From: Verrucomicrobiota bacterium
Lineage (GTDB): Bacteria > Verrucomicrobiota > Verrucomicrobiia > Verrucomicrobiales > Verrucomicrobiaceae
Direction: 5' to 3'
Length of the DNA stretch: 64,000 nucleotides
Assembly: GCA_017301975.1 (NCBI GenBank)
Contig: JAFLEI010000020.1
Location: 1-64,000 of the forward strand
The notes under the pieces were generated by a model. That model saw only the letters and a program-made list of their open reading frames with translations. It had not been told where the DNA came from and did no database searches. A program made the translations under genes and the position numbers. This document shows, piece by piece, positions 26,482 through 36,241 of this stretch (position 1 is the stretch's first letter; each line of letters opens with the position of its first letter).

Positions 26482-26536
26482 TCGATGCCTTAAATCGCAG
26501 CAAGTTCAATGCTAGCCGTGATCCTTTTATCCCGCC

Positions 26537-29500
26537 CTATTTCGCCAGCTCTTCCGCCGTCCACAGCGCAGTGCGGTCAGCAGTGGCTGCGCGCACGCTT
26601 TTCACCTGTTCCGGCGTCACGGCTGGGGCTTGGTTGCTAAAGTTGGCCCTTACGTAGCTCAGAACATCGGCCACCTGCTGATCGTTCAGCCCCATCGGGG
26701 GCATTGGCAGGGGGGCGAGCTGCTTAAACTCCTCGCCATTCACTCGGATCGGCCCGCTCAGGCCATGGGTCAGCATCTTGATCAGGCGTGTGGTGTCTCC
26801 CGCCACCCAGTCGCTTCCTGCAATGGAGGGATACACGCCAGGCAATCCTTTGCCCTCGGGTTGGTGGCAGTTCAGGCACAGCGCGTCATACACCGCCTTG
26901 CCCGGATGATCCACCACCGCCGCCGCACTGGCGATCTTCTTCACATACTCCGCCTGCTTTGCATTGCCGCCAAAGCTCAGCTTTGCCAGCACCGGCACGT
27001 ATTGCGGCTTCAGGCTCTTCACCACCTGCTTGAGGGCATAGTCAATGAACCGGTCCGTCGGCTTGTCGAGCGCTTGCACCGCCACTTCCACCGCCTCCGG
27101 CTTGGTCACATGGGCACAAGCAACCACCGCCTCCAGACGCACACGCGGATTTTCGTCACGCACGGCCTGCGCCAGCAGCTCCAGCGAATTCGTGGCTCTG
27201 GCACCATAGGCGCGCACACGGGCATCCTTCGCCTTCAGCAGGCGCTTCACCAGTTCTGCATTCGGCACCTCGTGAGATTCATACACGCCGCAGACCTCCA
27301 TCAGGAGGTGCTCGTCATCGTTTTTCGCGATGAACTCGTCCGCCGCTTTCAGGACTTCCGCCGTCGGCGCATCAAACAGCAGGCGCTTTGCCTGCTGGCG
27401 TGTCCAGCGCTCCGGGGACTTCAGCTGCTCCAGCAGTTCTCCCGGTTTCATCTCCGCCAGCTTCGGCTGCTTCACCGTCGTGCGCCCCTTGGCCGTGATG
27501 CGCCAGATGCGACCATGCGAGCGGTCACGCCTTGGGTCCGCATAGCTCGCCTGGTAGTGGCCGATCACCGGATTGAACCAGTCGCAGAGATACATCGCTC
27601 CATCCGGCCCGATGCCCACGTCCACCGGCCGGAATGAGGTGTCGCTGGACCTCACCAACTTCGGCAACTGCGTGCTTTTAAACCCAGAGCCATCGTCTTC
27701 CAGGCGGTGCAGCTCCACCACATTGCCAAAGTACCCGCCGATCAGCGCGCAGCCTTGAATGTCATCCGGCAGCGCCTTCGTGCCGATGAATTCCAGGCTG
27801 TTCGTCTTCGGATTCGAGTCAAACAACGCGCCTGTGGGATGATACTCATCTGGATCTGACAGAGCCACCAGTCCTGGCACGCTGTAGTAGCCCACCGGGC
27901 GGTCGCCGCTCTTGTGGAAGACCTGGTTGTAATCGTCAAACGCCACGCCCCAGCAGTTGTGGCCCGCCTTGCCGCCATTGAAATAGGCCTCCATCTTCTG
28001 CGTGCGCGGGTCCAGCTTCCACACGCCCGCCTTCTCCAGCTTGGCCAGCCCCCAGGCCGTCTCCACACGGGAGAAGGCATGCAGTCCCTGCGTGAACCAC
28101 AGCGCGCCATCAGGCCCATGACAGATCGAGTTCGCCAACTGATGCGTGTCGCCGATGCCAAAGCCTGAAAACAGCACCGTCTTCACATCCGCCTTGCCGT
28201 CGCCATTCGTGTCCTTGAGATGCACGATCTGGTCAAAGTCACACACATACACACCGCCCGCGCCCGGTTCCACGCCCTGCGCCATCGTCAGCCCTTCGGC
28301 AAACCGCGTGGACTTGTCCGCCTTTCCATCTCCGTCCGTGTCTTCCAGCACCAGGATGAAATCGGACGGCTTGATGCCCAGCCGCGTTTGCGGATACGTC
28401 GGCGAGCAGGCCACATACAGGCGGCCACGCTCATCCCACGAGAACTGCGTCGGCTTTGCCACGCCTTCAGCTTCGGATGCAAAGAGATTCATCTCATACC
28501 CTTCTGCCACCGTGAAAGACGCCATCTGCTGCTCCGGCGTCAGCACCGTCTCCGTCACCACATGCGGCTCCGGCTTCGGCTCATCCGCCACCTTCTCACC
28601 TTTCGCCAGCGCATGAATTCGCGCGTCCAGTTTGGCCACCATGGGTTTGCGTTCTTCGAAGCTCTCACGCAGCGAAGGCGCATCCTGCGCAGGCTTGCCA
28701 AACATCTGCGTCACCCGGTCGCCATAGACAAACGACCAGTTCGCCGGACGCCAGCAGTCAAACCACAGCCGGTTTTTTTCCACGATCGCTGACTTCACCG
28801 CCGTAAGGTCATCCGCTTCACTCGAAGAAGCGCCAAGCTGCTGGGCGATCTCCCGCGCCACCACTCGCAGTCCCAGCGCATTCAGGTGCAGCCCGTCATC
28901 CGTAATGCGTGCCTTCGCAGCAGGTATGGATAGCGGTGTGAAGAGATCGACAAACACAGCACCGCGTTGCTTCGCGATCTCACGCACCGCCTCGGCATAC
29001 GCCTTCACATCCTCATTCCGTTGCGTCAGGTCCGGTGCATGCGAGGCCACCGGCTTTTCAAACGGCATTGGCGACACCAGCACCAGCCGCGGTGTTTGCG
29101 TGGAAAACTGGTCCAACAGCCGATGATACGCGGACTTGAATTCCGCCAGCCGCTTCACCCCATCAAACGACTCCGTCTGGCCAAACTGCGCGATCACGAT
29201 GCTCGCGCCCGCCGCATCGAGCTGCGCCTTCCAGTCACCGAAATTCAAATCCCGCCACTGCTCATACACCGTGTCACCCTCCCAGGCCATCGAGCGAAAC
29301 CGGGGCTGCTTGGCCGCATAGGCTGTGCCGAACACCGCCTCAAATTCACCCACCTTCTGCTCGCGCACCAGATTTTCCTGACCCGCCATCACGATGACTT
29401 CGTCCTGCTCCAGTACAAACTTGCCATCCTTGAACGCCTCATGTTTGGCCACCGCAGCCCCCGGATTGCCAAAGCGGTTCAGCACATCCTTCTCCTCCGG

Positions 29501-30124
29501 CACCAGCGCGTCCGGCAGCGCCTCGATGGTGATGTTGCGGTAGTAAATCTGCGCCTTGCACTTGCCATGAATTTGCAGGGCGATGAGTCCCTTCAGATCA
29601 ATCCCCGGCTCACGCTCCGTGTAATCCACCGTGCGCACGCCGTTCACAAAAAGTTGGATGCGCTGCTCCTCGGCGCGGATCTCATACTGGTTCCACTCGC
29701 CCGGCTTCTCCGCCTTTTCGATCAGTTCCTTCGCCGGCTGCAGCAGCATCTTCTTGCGACGGGATTCATCATACAGGCAGCCCGAGTAACCCGCACCAAT
29801 GTCCGCCTGATACCCGCTCATCTCGTTCGGCGGCTGCGGAATGCGGACGCTGCGAAACTGCACGCCACCGTTCACAAAACCCTCCGTCCCCTCCAGCTTG
29901 TACTCCAGCCGCAGGATGAAATTCCGGTACACCTTCTTCGAAGTCAGGAATTCATTCTGCGGATTCCCCTCCAGCGAGCCACCCACGATCACTCCGTCCT
30001 GCACCCGCCAGACCTTCGTTTTTTCTCCGTCCCAGCCGGCGAGCGTCTTGCCATCAAACAGAGACACCGGTTCGACGGCGGAAGCCAGCAGGGGAAATAG
30101 AGCTAGAAGGGGAAGAATGCGCAT
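26537..30124 (-). CDS. DUF1080-SGNH-PVC heme-binding-cytochrome c fusion protein
   Basis: From the ATG at 30124 (signal MRILPLLALFPLLASA) the protein has 1195 residues. Domains in order are: 3-keto-disaccharide hydrolase DUF1080 (about 17-205, PVSLFDGKTLAGWDG), an SGNH/GDSL-like domain (about 230-430, ending DDGLHLNALG), and a PVC-type membrane-bound dehydrogenase propeller (from about 545, with VLEDTDGDGKADKSTRFAEGL). HEAT-like repeats and a cytochrome c domain with CLNCH at about 1083-1087 and a Met in PMPPMG complete it. Such proteins belong to the extracellular or periplasmic carbohydrate-oxidising machinery of PVC bacteria. The SGNH block I lacks the classic GDS serine (it reads VIVMAGQENL), so catalysis there is doubtful. 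A longer start at 30298 would destroy the signal peptide. Confidence 0.88.
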   Translation of the reverse strand: MRILPLLALFPLLASAVEPVSLFDGKTLAGWDGEKTKVWRVQDGVIVGGSLEGNPQNEFLTSKKVYRNFILRLEYKLEGTEGFVNGGVQFRSVRIPQPPNEMSGYQADIGAGYSGCLYDESRRKKMLLQPAKELIEKAEKPGEWNQYEIRAEEQRIQLFVNGVRTVDYTEREPGIDLKGLIALQIHGKCKAQIYYRNITIEALPDALVPEEKDVLNRFGNPGAAVAKHEAFKDGKFVLEQDEVIVMAGQENLVREQKVGEFEAVFGTAYAAKQPRFRSMAWEGDTVYEQWRDLNFGDWKAQLDAAGASIVIAQFGQTESFDGVKRLAEFKSAYHRLLDQFSTQTPRLVLVSPMPFEKPVASHAPDLTQRNEDVKAYAEAVREIAKQRGAVFVDLFTPLSIPAAKARITDDGLHLNALGLRVVAREIAQQLGASSSEADDLTAVKSAIVEKNRLWFDCWRPANWSFVYGDRVTQMFGKPAQDAPSLRESFEERKPMVAKLDARIHALAKGEKVADEPKPEPHVVTETVLTPEQQMASFTVAEGYEMNLFASEAEGVAKPTQFSWDERGRLYVACSPTYPQTRLGIKPSDFILVLEDTDGDGKADKSTRFAEGLTMAQGVEPGAGGVYVCDFDQIVHLKDTNGDGKADVKTVLFSGFGIGDTHQLANSICHGPDGALWFTQGLHAFSRVETAWGLAKLEKAGVWKLDPRTQKMEAYFNGGKAGHNCWGVAFDDYNQVFHKSGDRPVGYYSVPGLVALSDPDEYHPTGALFDSNPKTNSLEFIGTKALPDDIQGCALIGGYFGNVVELHRLEDDGSGFKSTQLPKLVRSSDTSFRPVDVGIGPDGAMYLCDWFNPVIGHYQASYADPRRDRSHGRIWRITAKGRTTVKQPKLAEMKPGELLEQLKSPERWTRQQAKRLLFDAPTAEVLKAADEFIAKNDDEHLLMEVCGVYESHEVPNAELVKRLLKAKDARVRAYGARATNSLELLAQAVRDENPRVRLEAVVACAHVTKPEAVEVAVQALDKPTDRFIDYALKQVVKSLKPQYVPVLAKLSFGGNAKQAEYVKKIASAAAVVDHPGKAVYDALCLNCHQPEGKGLPGVYPSIAGSDWVAGDTTRLIKMLTHGLSGPIRVNGEEFKQLAPLPMPPMGLNDQQVADVLSYVRANFSNQAPAVTPEQVKSVRAATADRTALWTAEELAK

Positions 30125-30228
30125 GGTCGGAAAAAGGTTTGGGGCGCACCAAACGCGGATCAGAGCCGGATGCATGCGCAAAGTTTCTGCAAACATCCTC
30201 CTCAGACGTATGTTCTTTCTCCCAAACC

Positions 30229-33147
30229 ATGCGCCTGCTCGCCTTCCTTTTCCTCTCCACCGCCGTCTTCGCCCAGACCGAGGCGGATTTCCTGACAAAC
30301 TCCCGCCAGCTCACCTTCGAGGGCAAACGCTCCGGCGAAGGCTACTTCAATGCCGATGGCACGAAGATGATCTTCCAGTCCGAGCGCGAAGAGGGGAACC
30401 CCTTCTACCAAATCTACCTCATGGATCTCGAAACCGGCGACCAAGAGCGCATCTCCCCCGGCATGGGCAAGACCACCTGCGCCTGGATCCACCCCGATGG
30501 CAAGCGCGTCCTCTTCGCCTCCACCCACACCGATCCCGACTCCAAAAAGCTGCAAGCCGCTGAGTATGAGGAGCGCAAGAACGCCAAGGTCCGCCGCTAC
30601 TCCTGGGACTACGATGAGCACTACGACATCTGGGAATACTCGCTTGTGGACAAGTCGCTCAAAAACCTCACCCACACCCGCGGTTATGATGCCGAGGGCG
30701 ACTACTCCCCCGATGGCAAAAAGATCGTCTTCGCCAGCAACCGCCAGGCCTACGAGACCAAGCTCAGCCAAGAGGACGAAGAACGCCTCAAGATCGACAA
30801 ACAGTACTTCATGGAGATCTACACAGCGGATGCCGACGGCTCCAACGTGAAGCGCCTCACCGACGCCCCCGGCTACGACGGCGGCCCCTTTTTCAGCGCC
30901 GATGGCAAACGCATCTGCTGGCGCCGCTTCACCCCGAAGGGCGATGTCGCCGAAGTCTGGACCATGAACGCCGATGGCAGCGATCAAAAAACCATCACCA
31001 AGCTCGGTGCCATGAGCTGGGCCCCCTACTTCCATCCCTGCGGCGAATATCTCATCTTCACCACCAACCTCAACGGCTTCGCCAATTTCGAGCTCTACAT
31101 TGTCGATGCTGCTGGCAAGCACGACCCCGTGCGCGTTACCACCACCGACGGCTTCGATGGCCTGCCCGTCTTCACGCCCGATGGTAAAAAGCTCTCCTGG
31201 ACCAGCGGACGCGGGGCAGGGGGAGCCTCGCAGATTTACCTCGCCGACTGGGATCACGATCACGCCCTCAGCGCCCTCGGTCTCAAAACCGATCCGCAGG
31301 CGGTCGTCGCCAAATCTCCCGAACCCGACTTCTCTGCCACTGCCGCTGAAATTCGCCCCGAGGACATGAAGCAGCAGGTTACCTACCTCGCCAGCGATGC
31401 CCTCGGTGGCCGCCTCACCGGCACCGCAGGCGAAAAACTCGCCACGCAGTATGTGGCCGACGTCTTCCAAAAGATCGGCCTCGCCGCCATGGGCGATGAC
31501 GACACCTACTTCGACAACTTCGATTTCACCGCCGGCGTCGCACTCGGCGAAGGCAATGAGTTGAAGCTCAGCGGCAGTGATTTGAAGGTCGATGTGGATT
31601 GGAAACCTCTCTCCTTCTCTCAAAACGGCGAAGTCAAACCCGCAGGTATCGTCTTCGCCGGTTACGGCATCGAAACACCCGACGAAGCTACCGGCAACGA
31701 TGGCAAGAAAATCGAAACCTACAGCAGCTACGCCCACCTTGATGTGAAGGACAAATGGGTCCTCGTCTTCCGCTACCTGCCCGAAGGCATTCCGCAGGAG
31801 CGTCGCAACGACCTCAGCCGTTATGCCAGTCTGCGCTACAAGGCGCTCACCGCACGCCAGAAAGGCGCACGCGGTCTCATCGTCGTCAGCGGCCCAAATT
31901 CCAAAGTGGTGCAGCAGCTCTCGCCGCTCACGTTTGACGCCTCCCTCGCCACCAGCGGCATCGCCGCCATCAGCATCACCGATGCCGTGGGCGATAAGCT
32001 CCTCGCCAGCGCTGGCAAAAAGCTCAAGGACCTTCAGGACAAGCTGGACAACGGCGATCTCATGGGCGGCATCGACTGCAAAGGCCTCACCCTCTCCGCC
32101 AACATCGTCATTCAGCAGGAGAAGAAAAAAGGCCGCAACGTCCTCGGCGTGCTGCCTTACAGCGACAAACCCGATCCCCACGTCGCGCCGCTCATCGTGT
32201 GCGCCCATGTCGATCACCTCGGCAGCAGCGGCGGCTCCAATTCCCGCGCCAAGGGCGATGAAGTGAACAAGATCCACCACGGCGCTGACGACAACGCCTC
32301 AGGCACCTCCGCCGTCCTGGAAATCGCCCAGTGGCTCGCCGACCTCAAAAAGCACGGCAAGCTAACTCTCAAGCGCGACATCATCTTCGCCGCCTGGAGC
32401 GGTGAAGAGCTCGGCCTCCTCGGCAGCAATCACTTTGTGGAAGTCTATGCCAAAATGATCAAGAGCGACGCCAATGCCAAGCTCACCGGCATGTTCGCAG
32501 CCTGCCTGAACATGGACATGATCGGCCGCTTCCAGAAGACGCTCGTCATGCAGGGGCTTGGCAGCAGTTCCATCTGGGCCAAGGAAATCGAAAAGCGCAA
32601 CGCCCCCATCGGCCTGCCCATCACCACTCAAAACGACGCCCACCTGCCCACCGACAGCACCGCCTTTTACCTGCGCGGTATCCCCACGCTGAACGCCTTC
32701 ACCGGCTCCCACGCCGACTACCACATGCCCAGCGACACCGCTGACAAGATCGACTACGTCAATGCTGCCAAGATCGCCAAGCTCATGGGCCTCATCGCCC
32801 GCGGCATCGCCACCACCGATCCCGCCCCCGACTACGTCGCCATGGAGGCCCCGAAGAACCAGGGCGTCCGCACCGGCCTCCGCGCCTACCTCGGTACCAT
32901 CCCCGACTACGCCCAGGGCGACATCAAAGGCGTCAAACTCAGCGGAGTCTCCCCCATCGGCCCCGCCGCCAAGGCCGGCGTCAAAGCCGGAGACATCATC
33001 ATCAAGCTAGGCGGCAAAGAAATCACCAACATCTACGACTACACTTACGTCATGGGCGATCTCAAGATCGGCAAGGAAACCACCATCAGCGTCCAGCGCG
33101 ATGGCAAGGAGGTGCAGATGAAGATCACTCCCGGCTCGCGCGATTGA
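30229..33147 (+). CDS. PD40 propeller-M28 metallopeptidase-PDZ protein
   Basis: From ATG 30229 the protein has 972 residues and a signal peptide (MRLLAFLFLSTAVFAQ). The first 350 residues are TolB-like PD40 repeats (GEGYFNADGTKMIFQSE, GDYSPDGKKIVFASN, GPFFSADGKRICW). A PA-like insert and the M28 peptidase domain follow, with di-zinc ligands visible in CAHVDHLG (about 659-665), HHGADDNASG, WSGEELGLLG, LNMDMIGRF and SHADYHMPSD. A C-terminal PDZ domain (GAAKAGVKAGD-like, PAAKAGVKAGDIIIKLGG) ends the protein. It is probably a secreted or periplasmic aminopeptidase. The 5' region (30125-30228) is shared with the divergent heme protein gene. Confidence 0.92.
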   Translation: MRLLAFLFLSTAVFAQTEADFLTNSRQLTFEGKRSGEGYFNADGTKMIFQSEREEGNPFYQIYLMDLETGDQERISPGMGKTTCAWIHPDGKRVLFASTHTDPDSKKLQAAEYEERKNAKVRRYSWDYDEHYDIWEYSLVDKSLKNLTHTRGYDAEGDYSPDGKKIVFASNRQAYETKLSQEDEERLKIDKQYFMEIYTADADGSNVKRLTDAPGYDGGPFFSADGKRICWRRFTPKGDVAEVWTMNADGSDQKTITKLGAMSWAPYFHPCGEYLIFTTNLNGFANFELYIVDAAGKHDPVRVTTTDGFDGLPVFTPDGKKLSWTSGRGAGGASQIYLADWDHDHALSALGLKTDPQAVVAKSPEPDFSATAAEIRPEDMKQQVTYLASDALGGRLTGTAGEKLATQYVADVFQKIGLAAMGDDDTYFDNFDFTAGVALGEGNELKLSGSDLKVDVDWKPLSFSQNGEVKPAGIVFAGYGIETPDEATGNDGKKIETYSSYAHLDVKDKWVLVFRYLPEGIPQERRNDLSRYASLRYKALTARQKGARGLIVVSGPNSKVVQQLSPLTFDASLATSGIAAISITDAVGDKLLASAGKKLKDLQDKLDNGDLMGGIDCKGLTLSANIVIQQEKKKGRNVLGVLPYSDKPDPHVAPLIVCAHVDHLGSSGGSNSRAKGDEVNKIHHGADDNASGTSAVLEIAQWLADLKKHGKLTLKRDIIFAAWSGEELGLLGSNHFVEVYAKMIKSDANAKLTGMFAACLNMDMIGRFQKTLVMQGLGSSSIWAKEIEKRNAPIGLPITTQNDAHLPTDSTAFYLRGIPTLNAFTGSHADYHMPSDTADKIDYVNAAKIAKLMGLIARGIATTDPAPDYVAMEAPKNQGVRTGLRAYLGTIPDYAQGDIKGVKLSGVSPIGPAAKAGVKAGDIIIKLGGKEITNIYDYTYVMGDLKIGKETTISVQRDGKEVQMKITPGSRD

Positions 33148-34695
33148 TCACGGTCTGAACATAAATTCCTTCGTGTTCAGCAGTGCCCAGGCCACATCTT
33201 GGTCTGACGCCTCTGCGCGCAAGATGGCCGCCCGTTCGTTTTCGGTGGGCTTGCGCCCCAGCAGTTCCAGAAACATTTCCTCGGCATCGCCTGCCTTCGA
33301 AATGGTTTGGTCGATGAGCTTGTCATTCATCATGAAGCGCACGAGCTCATGAGATACCGGCGTGCGGCTTTCGTCCGTCCATTCGCGCGAGCCTCGGCCC
33401 AGCATGCGCAGCGGGTGCTCTGGCTCAGGCACCTGTGGCAGTGTGCTTTCATCTTCAGCCGTGAGCGTTTTCCAGATCACCTCCGAAGGAATGCGGCGAA
33501 TCTGCGGTGCTGGCGCGAGGTAGCAGTCTCTCCATTTGAAGTTGTAGTCGATGCCTGACCGACTGTAGGCCTCGGTGCGAGCAAGAATGCGCTGAAATTC
33601 ACCGAGGCGGCCACCGCAACGCAGGAACTCCTCGATGAGCAGCTTGGTGGCTTGCGAAAAATCGTCGGGACGATTCATGTCCAGGCCGATCCAGGAGGCG
33701 GCTCCGCGTGGCGATCCGCTGAAGCAGCTCCGATGGTAGAAATTGGGTTTGCTCCGGCCATTGATACCGTGCCACGGAGGAGCAGGATCCACCCCGCCCA
33801 CAGTGATGTCCACCTCCTCCCCGGGCATGCCAAACAGGCCGCTCCACAATCGAAGCGATGCCACAAGGGCGAAACGCTTGCCCTGATCTTCCTCGGTGAT
33901 CCAATGGAGCACCTGCATGAGTTTGTCCTGATCGTCGCGGAGGCGTGGCCAATAGTTACGAGACAAATGCAGTGTCTCCGGCTGAACCACTTCCCCTGGT
34001 TTGCCATTGGGGTATTCATAGTCGAGTGGCAGGCGCATTTCCTTTTGCCCTGTAAAGCACGCGGCAAAGGCATAGCAGCTGTGCTCGGTGTAGTCATTGA
34101 AAGGATGGTCATGGCACATCGCACAGTAAAGATCTTCGCCCAGCACTGTGTAGGCGGTCTCCACACTGGTTCGCATTACGTTGTCTCGATCAATGGAAGG
34201 CTTGAGCCAGCTTCCAATCATGGCGGCGACGATTTCGGCATACGGGCGGTCTTCCGCAGCCGCCTGCCGCAGCCAGGGAACGGTTTTGTAATCGTCGTCG
34301 GTCACACGAAATGCCTCTGCCAGCATGCGAAAGCGCACTTCGGCAGCACCCGGTTCGCGTGTGAGGGAGTCCGTGAGTCTGGCGCGTTTGTCGGGGGATG
34401 GGTCCGCGATGAAGTCACGCACCTCGTCCGGGCGCGGCAGCCTTCCCGCGAGATCAATGCAGGCGCGCCGTAGGAAGGTGGTGTCGTCAGCCATGGGTGG
34501 AAGCGCCGGCAGTGCGGGTGTGTAGCGATTCGGCTGGCGTTTTTCAGCAATGAGTCGGTAATCATGCATCAGCGCCGCATCCACCCGCGCAGCCGCTTCA
34601 CTCGTCGGCTCGGGCGCTGCAGGTTTCGCCGCTTCCTTCTCAGGAGCACAGGCCGCCATAGCCATAAGGACGCAGATTGGCTGGAGACGTTTCAT
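33148..34695 (-). CDS. DUF1549-domain lipoprotein
   Basis: The 515-residue protein starts with a lipoprotein signal (ICVLMAMAAC, lipobox MAAC at about 12-15) and a short linker. The DUF1549 domain follows, with FLRRACIDLAGRLPRPDEVRDF and the conserved CAMCHDHPFNDYT motif that may bind heme c. The C-terminal half resembles DUF1553 (EMFLELLGRKPTENERAAIL and ALLNTKEFMFRP). Such proteins are strongly expanded in Planctomycetes and Verrucomicrobia and are usually linked with cytochrome-type oxidation or sulfatase/heparan clusters; the substrate is unknown. It abuts the M28 gene stop to stop with no spacer. Confidence 0.88.
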   Translation of the reverse strand: MKRLQPICVLMAMAACAPEKEAAKPAAPEPTSEAAARVDAALMHDYRLIAEKRQPNRYTPALPALPPMADDTTFLRRACIDLAGRLPRPDEVRDFIADPSPDKRARLTDSLTREPGAAEVRFRMLAEAFRVTDDDYKTVPWLRQAAAEDRPYAEIVAAMIGSWLKPSIDRDNVMRTSVETAYTVLGEDLYCAMCHDHPFNDYTEHSCYAFAACFTGQKEMRLPLDYEYPNGKPGEVVQPETLHLSRNYWPRLRDDQDKLMQVLHWITEEDQGKRFALVASLRLWSGLFGMPGEEVDITVGGVDPAPPWHGINGRSKPNFYHRSCFSGSPRGAASWIGLDMNRPDDFSQATKLLIEEFLRCGGRLGEFQRILARTEAYSRSGIDYNFKWRDCYLAPAPQIRRIPSEVIWKTLTAEDESTLPQVPEPEHPLRMLGRGSREWTDESRTPVSHELVRFMMNDKLIDQTISKAGDAEEMFLELLGRKPTENERAAILRAEASDQDVAWALLNTKEFMFRP

Positions 34696-34782
34696 GTTCC
34701 CACCAACGTCCCACCGCGCCGCTTCTTAGAGCCCCGACAGGCAGCTTGCGCACCCGCCCCGACTCGCTAAGGAACTCCCCCC

Positions 34783-36033
34783 ATGAAAATCCTCGTCACA
34801 GGCAAAGGCGGCCGTGAGCACGCCCTCATCACCGCGCTCAGCGAATCCCCGCAGCAGCACGAACTCTTTGCGCACCCGGGCAGCGACGCCATCGCCACCC
34901 TCGCCACCCGCGTGGAGGCTGCCAGCCTGCCTGAACTGATCACCTGGATGAAGAACAACGGCATCGACCTCTGCATGGCCGGTGAAGAAGCCCTCCTCGT
35001 CAAAGACACCGGCCTGTCCAATCTCTGCGCCGAGGCTGGCATCCCCTGCTGGGGCCCCCGCAAAGAAATCGCCCAGCTCGAAGCCTCCAAGACCTTCGCC
35101 AAAAAATTCCTCAAGCGCCACGGCATCCCCACCGCCGACTTCACCATCTGCACCAACGCCGCCGAGGCCAAGGCCGCCCTCACCGAACTCCCCATCGTGC
35201 TCAAGTTCGACGGCCTCGCCGCAGGCAAAGGCGTCGCTGTCTGCACCGCCAAAGACGAGGCCGAAGCCTTCGTCGATGACGTCATGGAAAAGCGCTGCTT
35301 CGGCTCCGGCGACCTCCTCGTCGAAAAATGCCTCACCGGCCCCGAGATCTCCGTCTTCGCCTCCGTGTGCGATGACAAATATCAGATCCTCATGCCCGCG
35401 CGCGATTACAAACGCATCCGCGACAACGACCAGGGACCCAACACCGGCGGCATGGGCGCAGTTGCCTCTCTGGAACTCGCCGACCCCGCGCTCATGCAGC
35501 GCATCGAGCGCGAGATCGTCCAGCCCACCGTTCAGGGAATCTTGAAGGACGGCCTCAAATACCGCGGCTTCCTCTACTTCGGCCTCATGCTCACCCCCAC
35601 CGGGCCGCAGGTCATCGAGTACAACTGCCGCTTCGGCGATCCAGAAGCCGAAGCCGTCCTCCCCATGGTTCGCGGAGATTTCGCCACCTACGCCTTCGAG
35701 GCTGCCAAAGGAAACCTGCAGCCAGATCTCATCCGCTTCGAACCCGGCTGGAGCATCTGCCTCATCAGCGCCAGCGCCGGCTATCCCGCCTCGTCTCGCA
35801 ATGGCGATGTCATCTCCGGTCTGGAATCCGTCACCGGTGCACGCGTCTATCACTGCGGCACCAAAAAGAACACCGCCGGCCAGTTCGAAACCAACGGCGG
35901 CCGCGTCCTCGCCGTCGTCGCCCAAGGCGCCACCCGCGTCGAAGCCCGCGATAAAGCCTACTCTGAAAGCACCAAGATCACCTTCGACGGCCTCCAACGC
36001 CGCTCAGACATCGGCAAGATGCACTTTGAGTGA
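34783..36033 (+). CDS. purD: phosphoribosylamine-glycine ligase
   Basis: PurD joins phosphoribosylamine and glycine with ATP to form GAR, step two of de novo purine synthesis in the cytoplasm. The 416-residue chain has the N-terminal KILVTGKGGREHALI, the ATP-grasp segment VLKFDGLAAGKGVAVC (about residue 143), the GDLLVEKCLTGPEISV strand, the NTGGMGAV loop and the YNCRFGDPEAEAVLP metal-binding site. The start is supported by aagga about 10 bp upstream. No other purine gene is adjacent. Confidence 0.97.
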   Translation: MKILVTGKGGREHALITALSESPQQHELFAHPGSDAIATLATRVEAASLPELITWMKNNGIDLCMAGEEALLVKDTGLSNLCAEAGIPCWGPRKEIAQLEASKTFAKKFLKRHGIPTADFTICTNAAEAKAALTELPIVLKFDGLAAGKGVAVCTAKDEAEAFVDDVMEKRCFGSGDLLVEKCLTGPEISVFASVCDDKYQILMPARDYKRIRDNDQGPNTGGMGAVASLELADPALMQRIEREIVQPTVQGILKDGLKYRGFLYFGLMLTPTGPQVIEYNCRFGDPEAEAVLPMVRGDFATYAFEAAKGNLQPDLIRFEPGWSICLISASAGYPASSRNGDVISGLESVTGARVYHCGTKKNTAGQFETNGGRVLAVVAQGATRVEARDKAYSESTKITFDGLQRRSDIGKMHFE

Positions 36034-36051
36034 GCATGAGATGAAGTGAGT

Positions 36052-36124
36052 CCGCAATTCGCGGCAGCGTCTTGGAGTGCGGTGGCAGAGAGGCAAGGCG
36101 CAAGCCTTGCCTCGACGACACCGC
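36052..36124. repeat. REP-like compound palindrome downstream of purD
   Basis: A perfect 10-bp stem gaggcaaggc/gccttgcctc with a GCAA tetraloop lies at 36090-36113. It is flanked by an outer stem gcggtg (36079-36084)/caccgc (36119-36124) with a symmetric internal loop, and by a small ccgc-aattc-gcgg palindrome at 36052-36064. The element fills the gap between purD and the DUF362 gene. The design resembles REP/RAYT-type repeats. I noticed no second copy in this window, so its repeated nature is an inference. It may also act as a bidirectional terminator. Confidence 0.55.
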
Positions 36125-36241
36125 TTTGGAAATGGTGAGAAATCGCCTTCGATTCATCCGGCTTGTTCTGCTGGCCAACGTCTGCGCCTCATCACTGTTG
36201 CCACACACCAGATGCAAAGCGTGAGAATCCGGTGAACGGCT

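Noticed and set aside
26630-27637. 335-codon plus-strand frame opposite the heme protein
   Set aside because: It is rich in Arg and His from antisense codons and lies wholly inside a gene with a heme motif.
30202-32280. 692-codon minus-strand frame opposite the M28 peptidase
   Set aside because: It is a shadow of a GC-rich gene whose codon pattern keeps the opposite strand open; the product is low-complexity and lacks any domain.
34726-35997. 423-codon minus-strand frame opposite purD
   Set aside because: purD is certain on the plus strand; the antisense product is Gly/Ala/Glu-rich with no recognisable motif.
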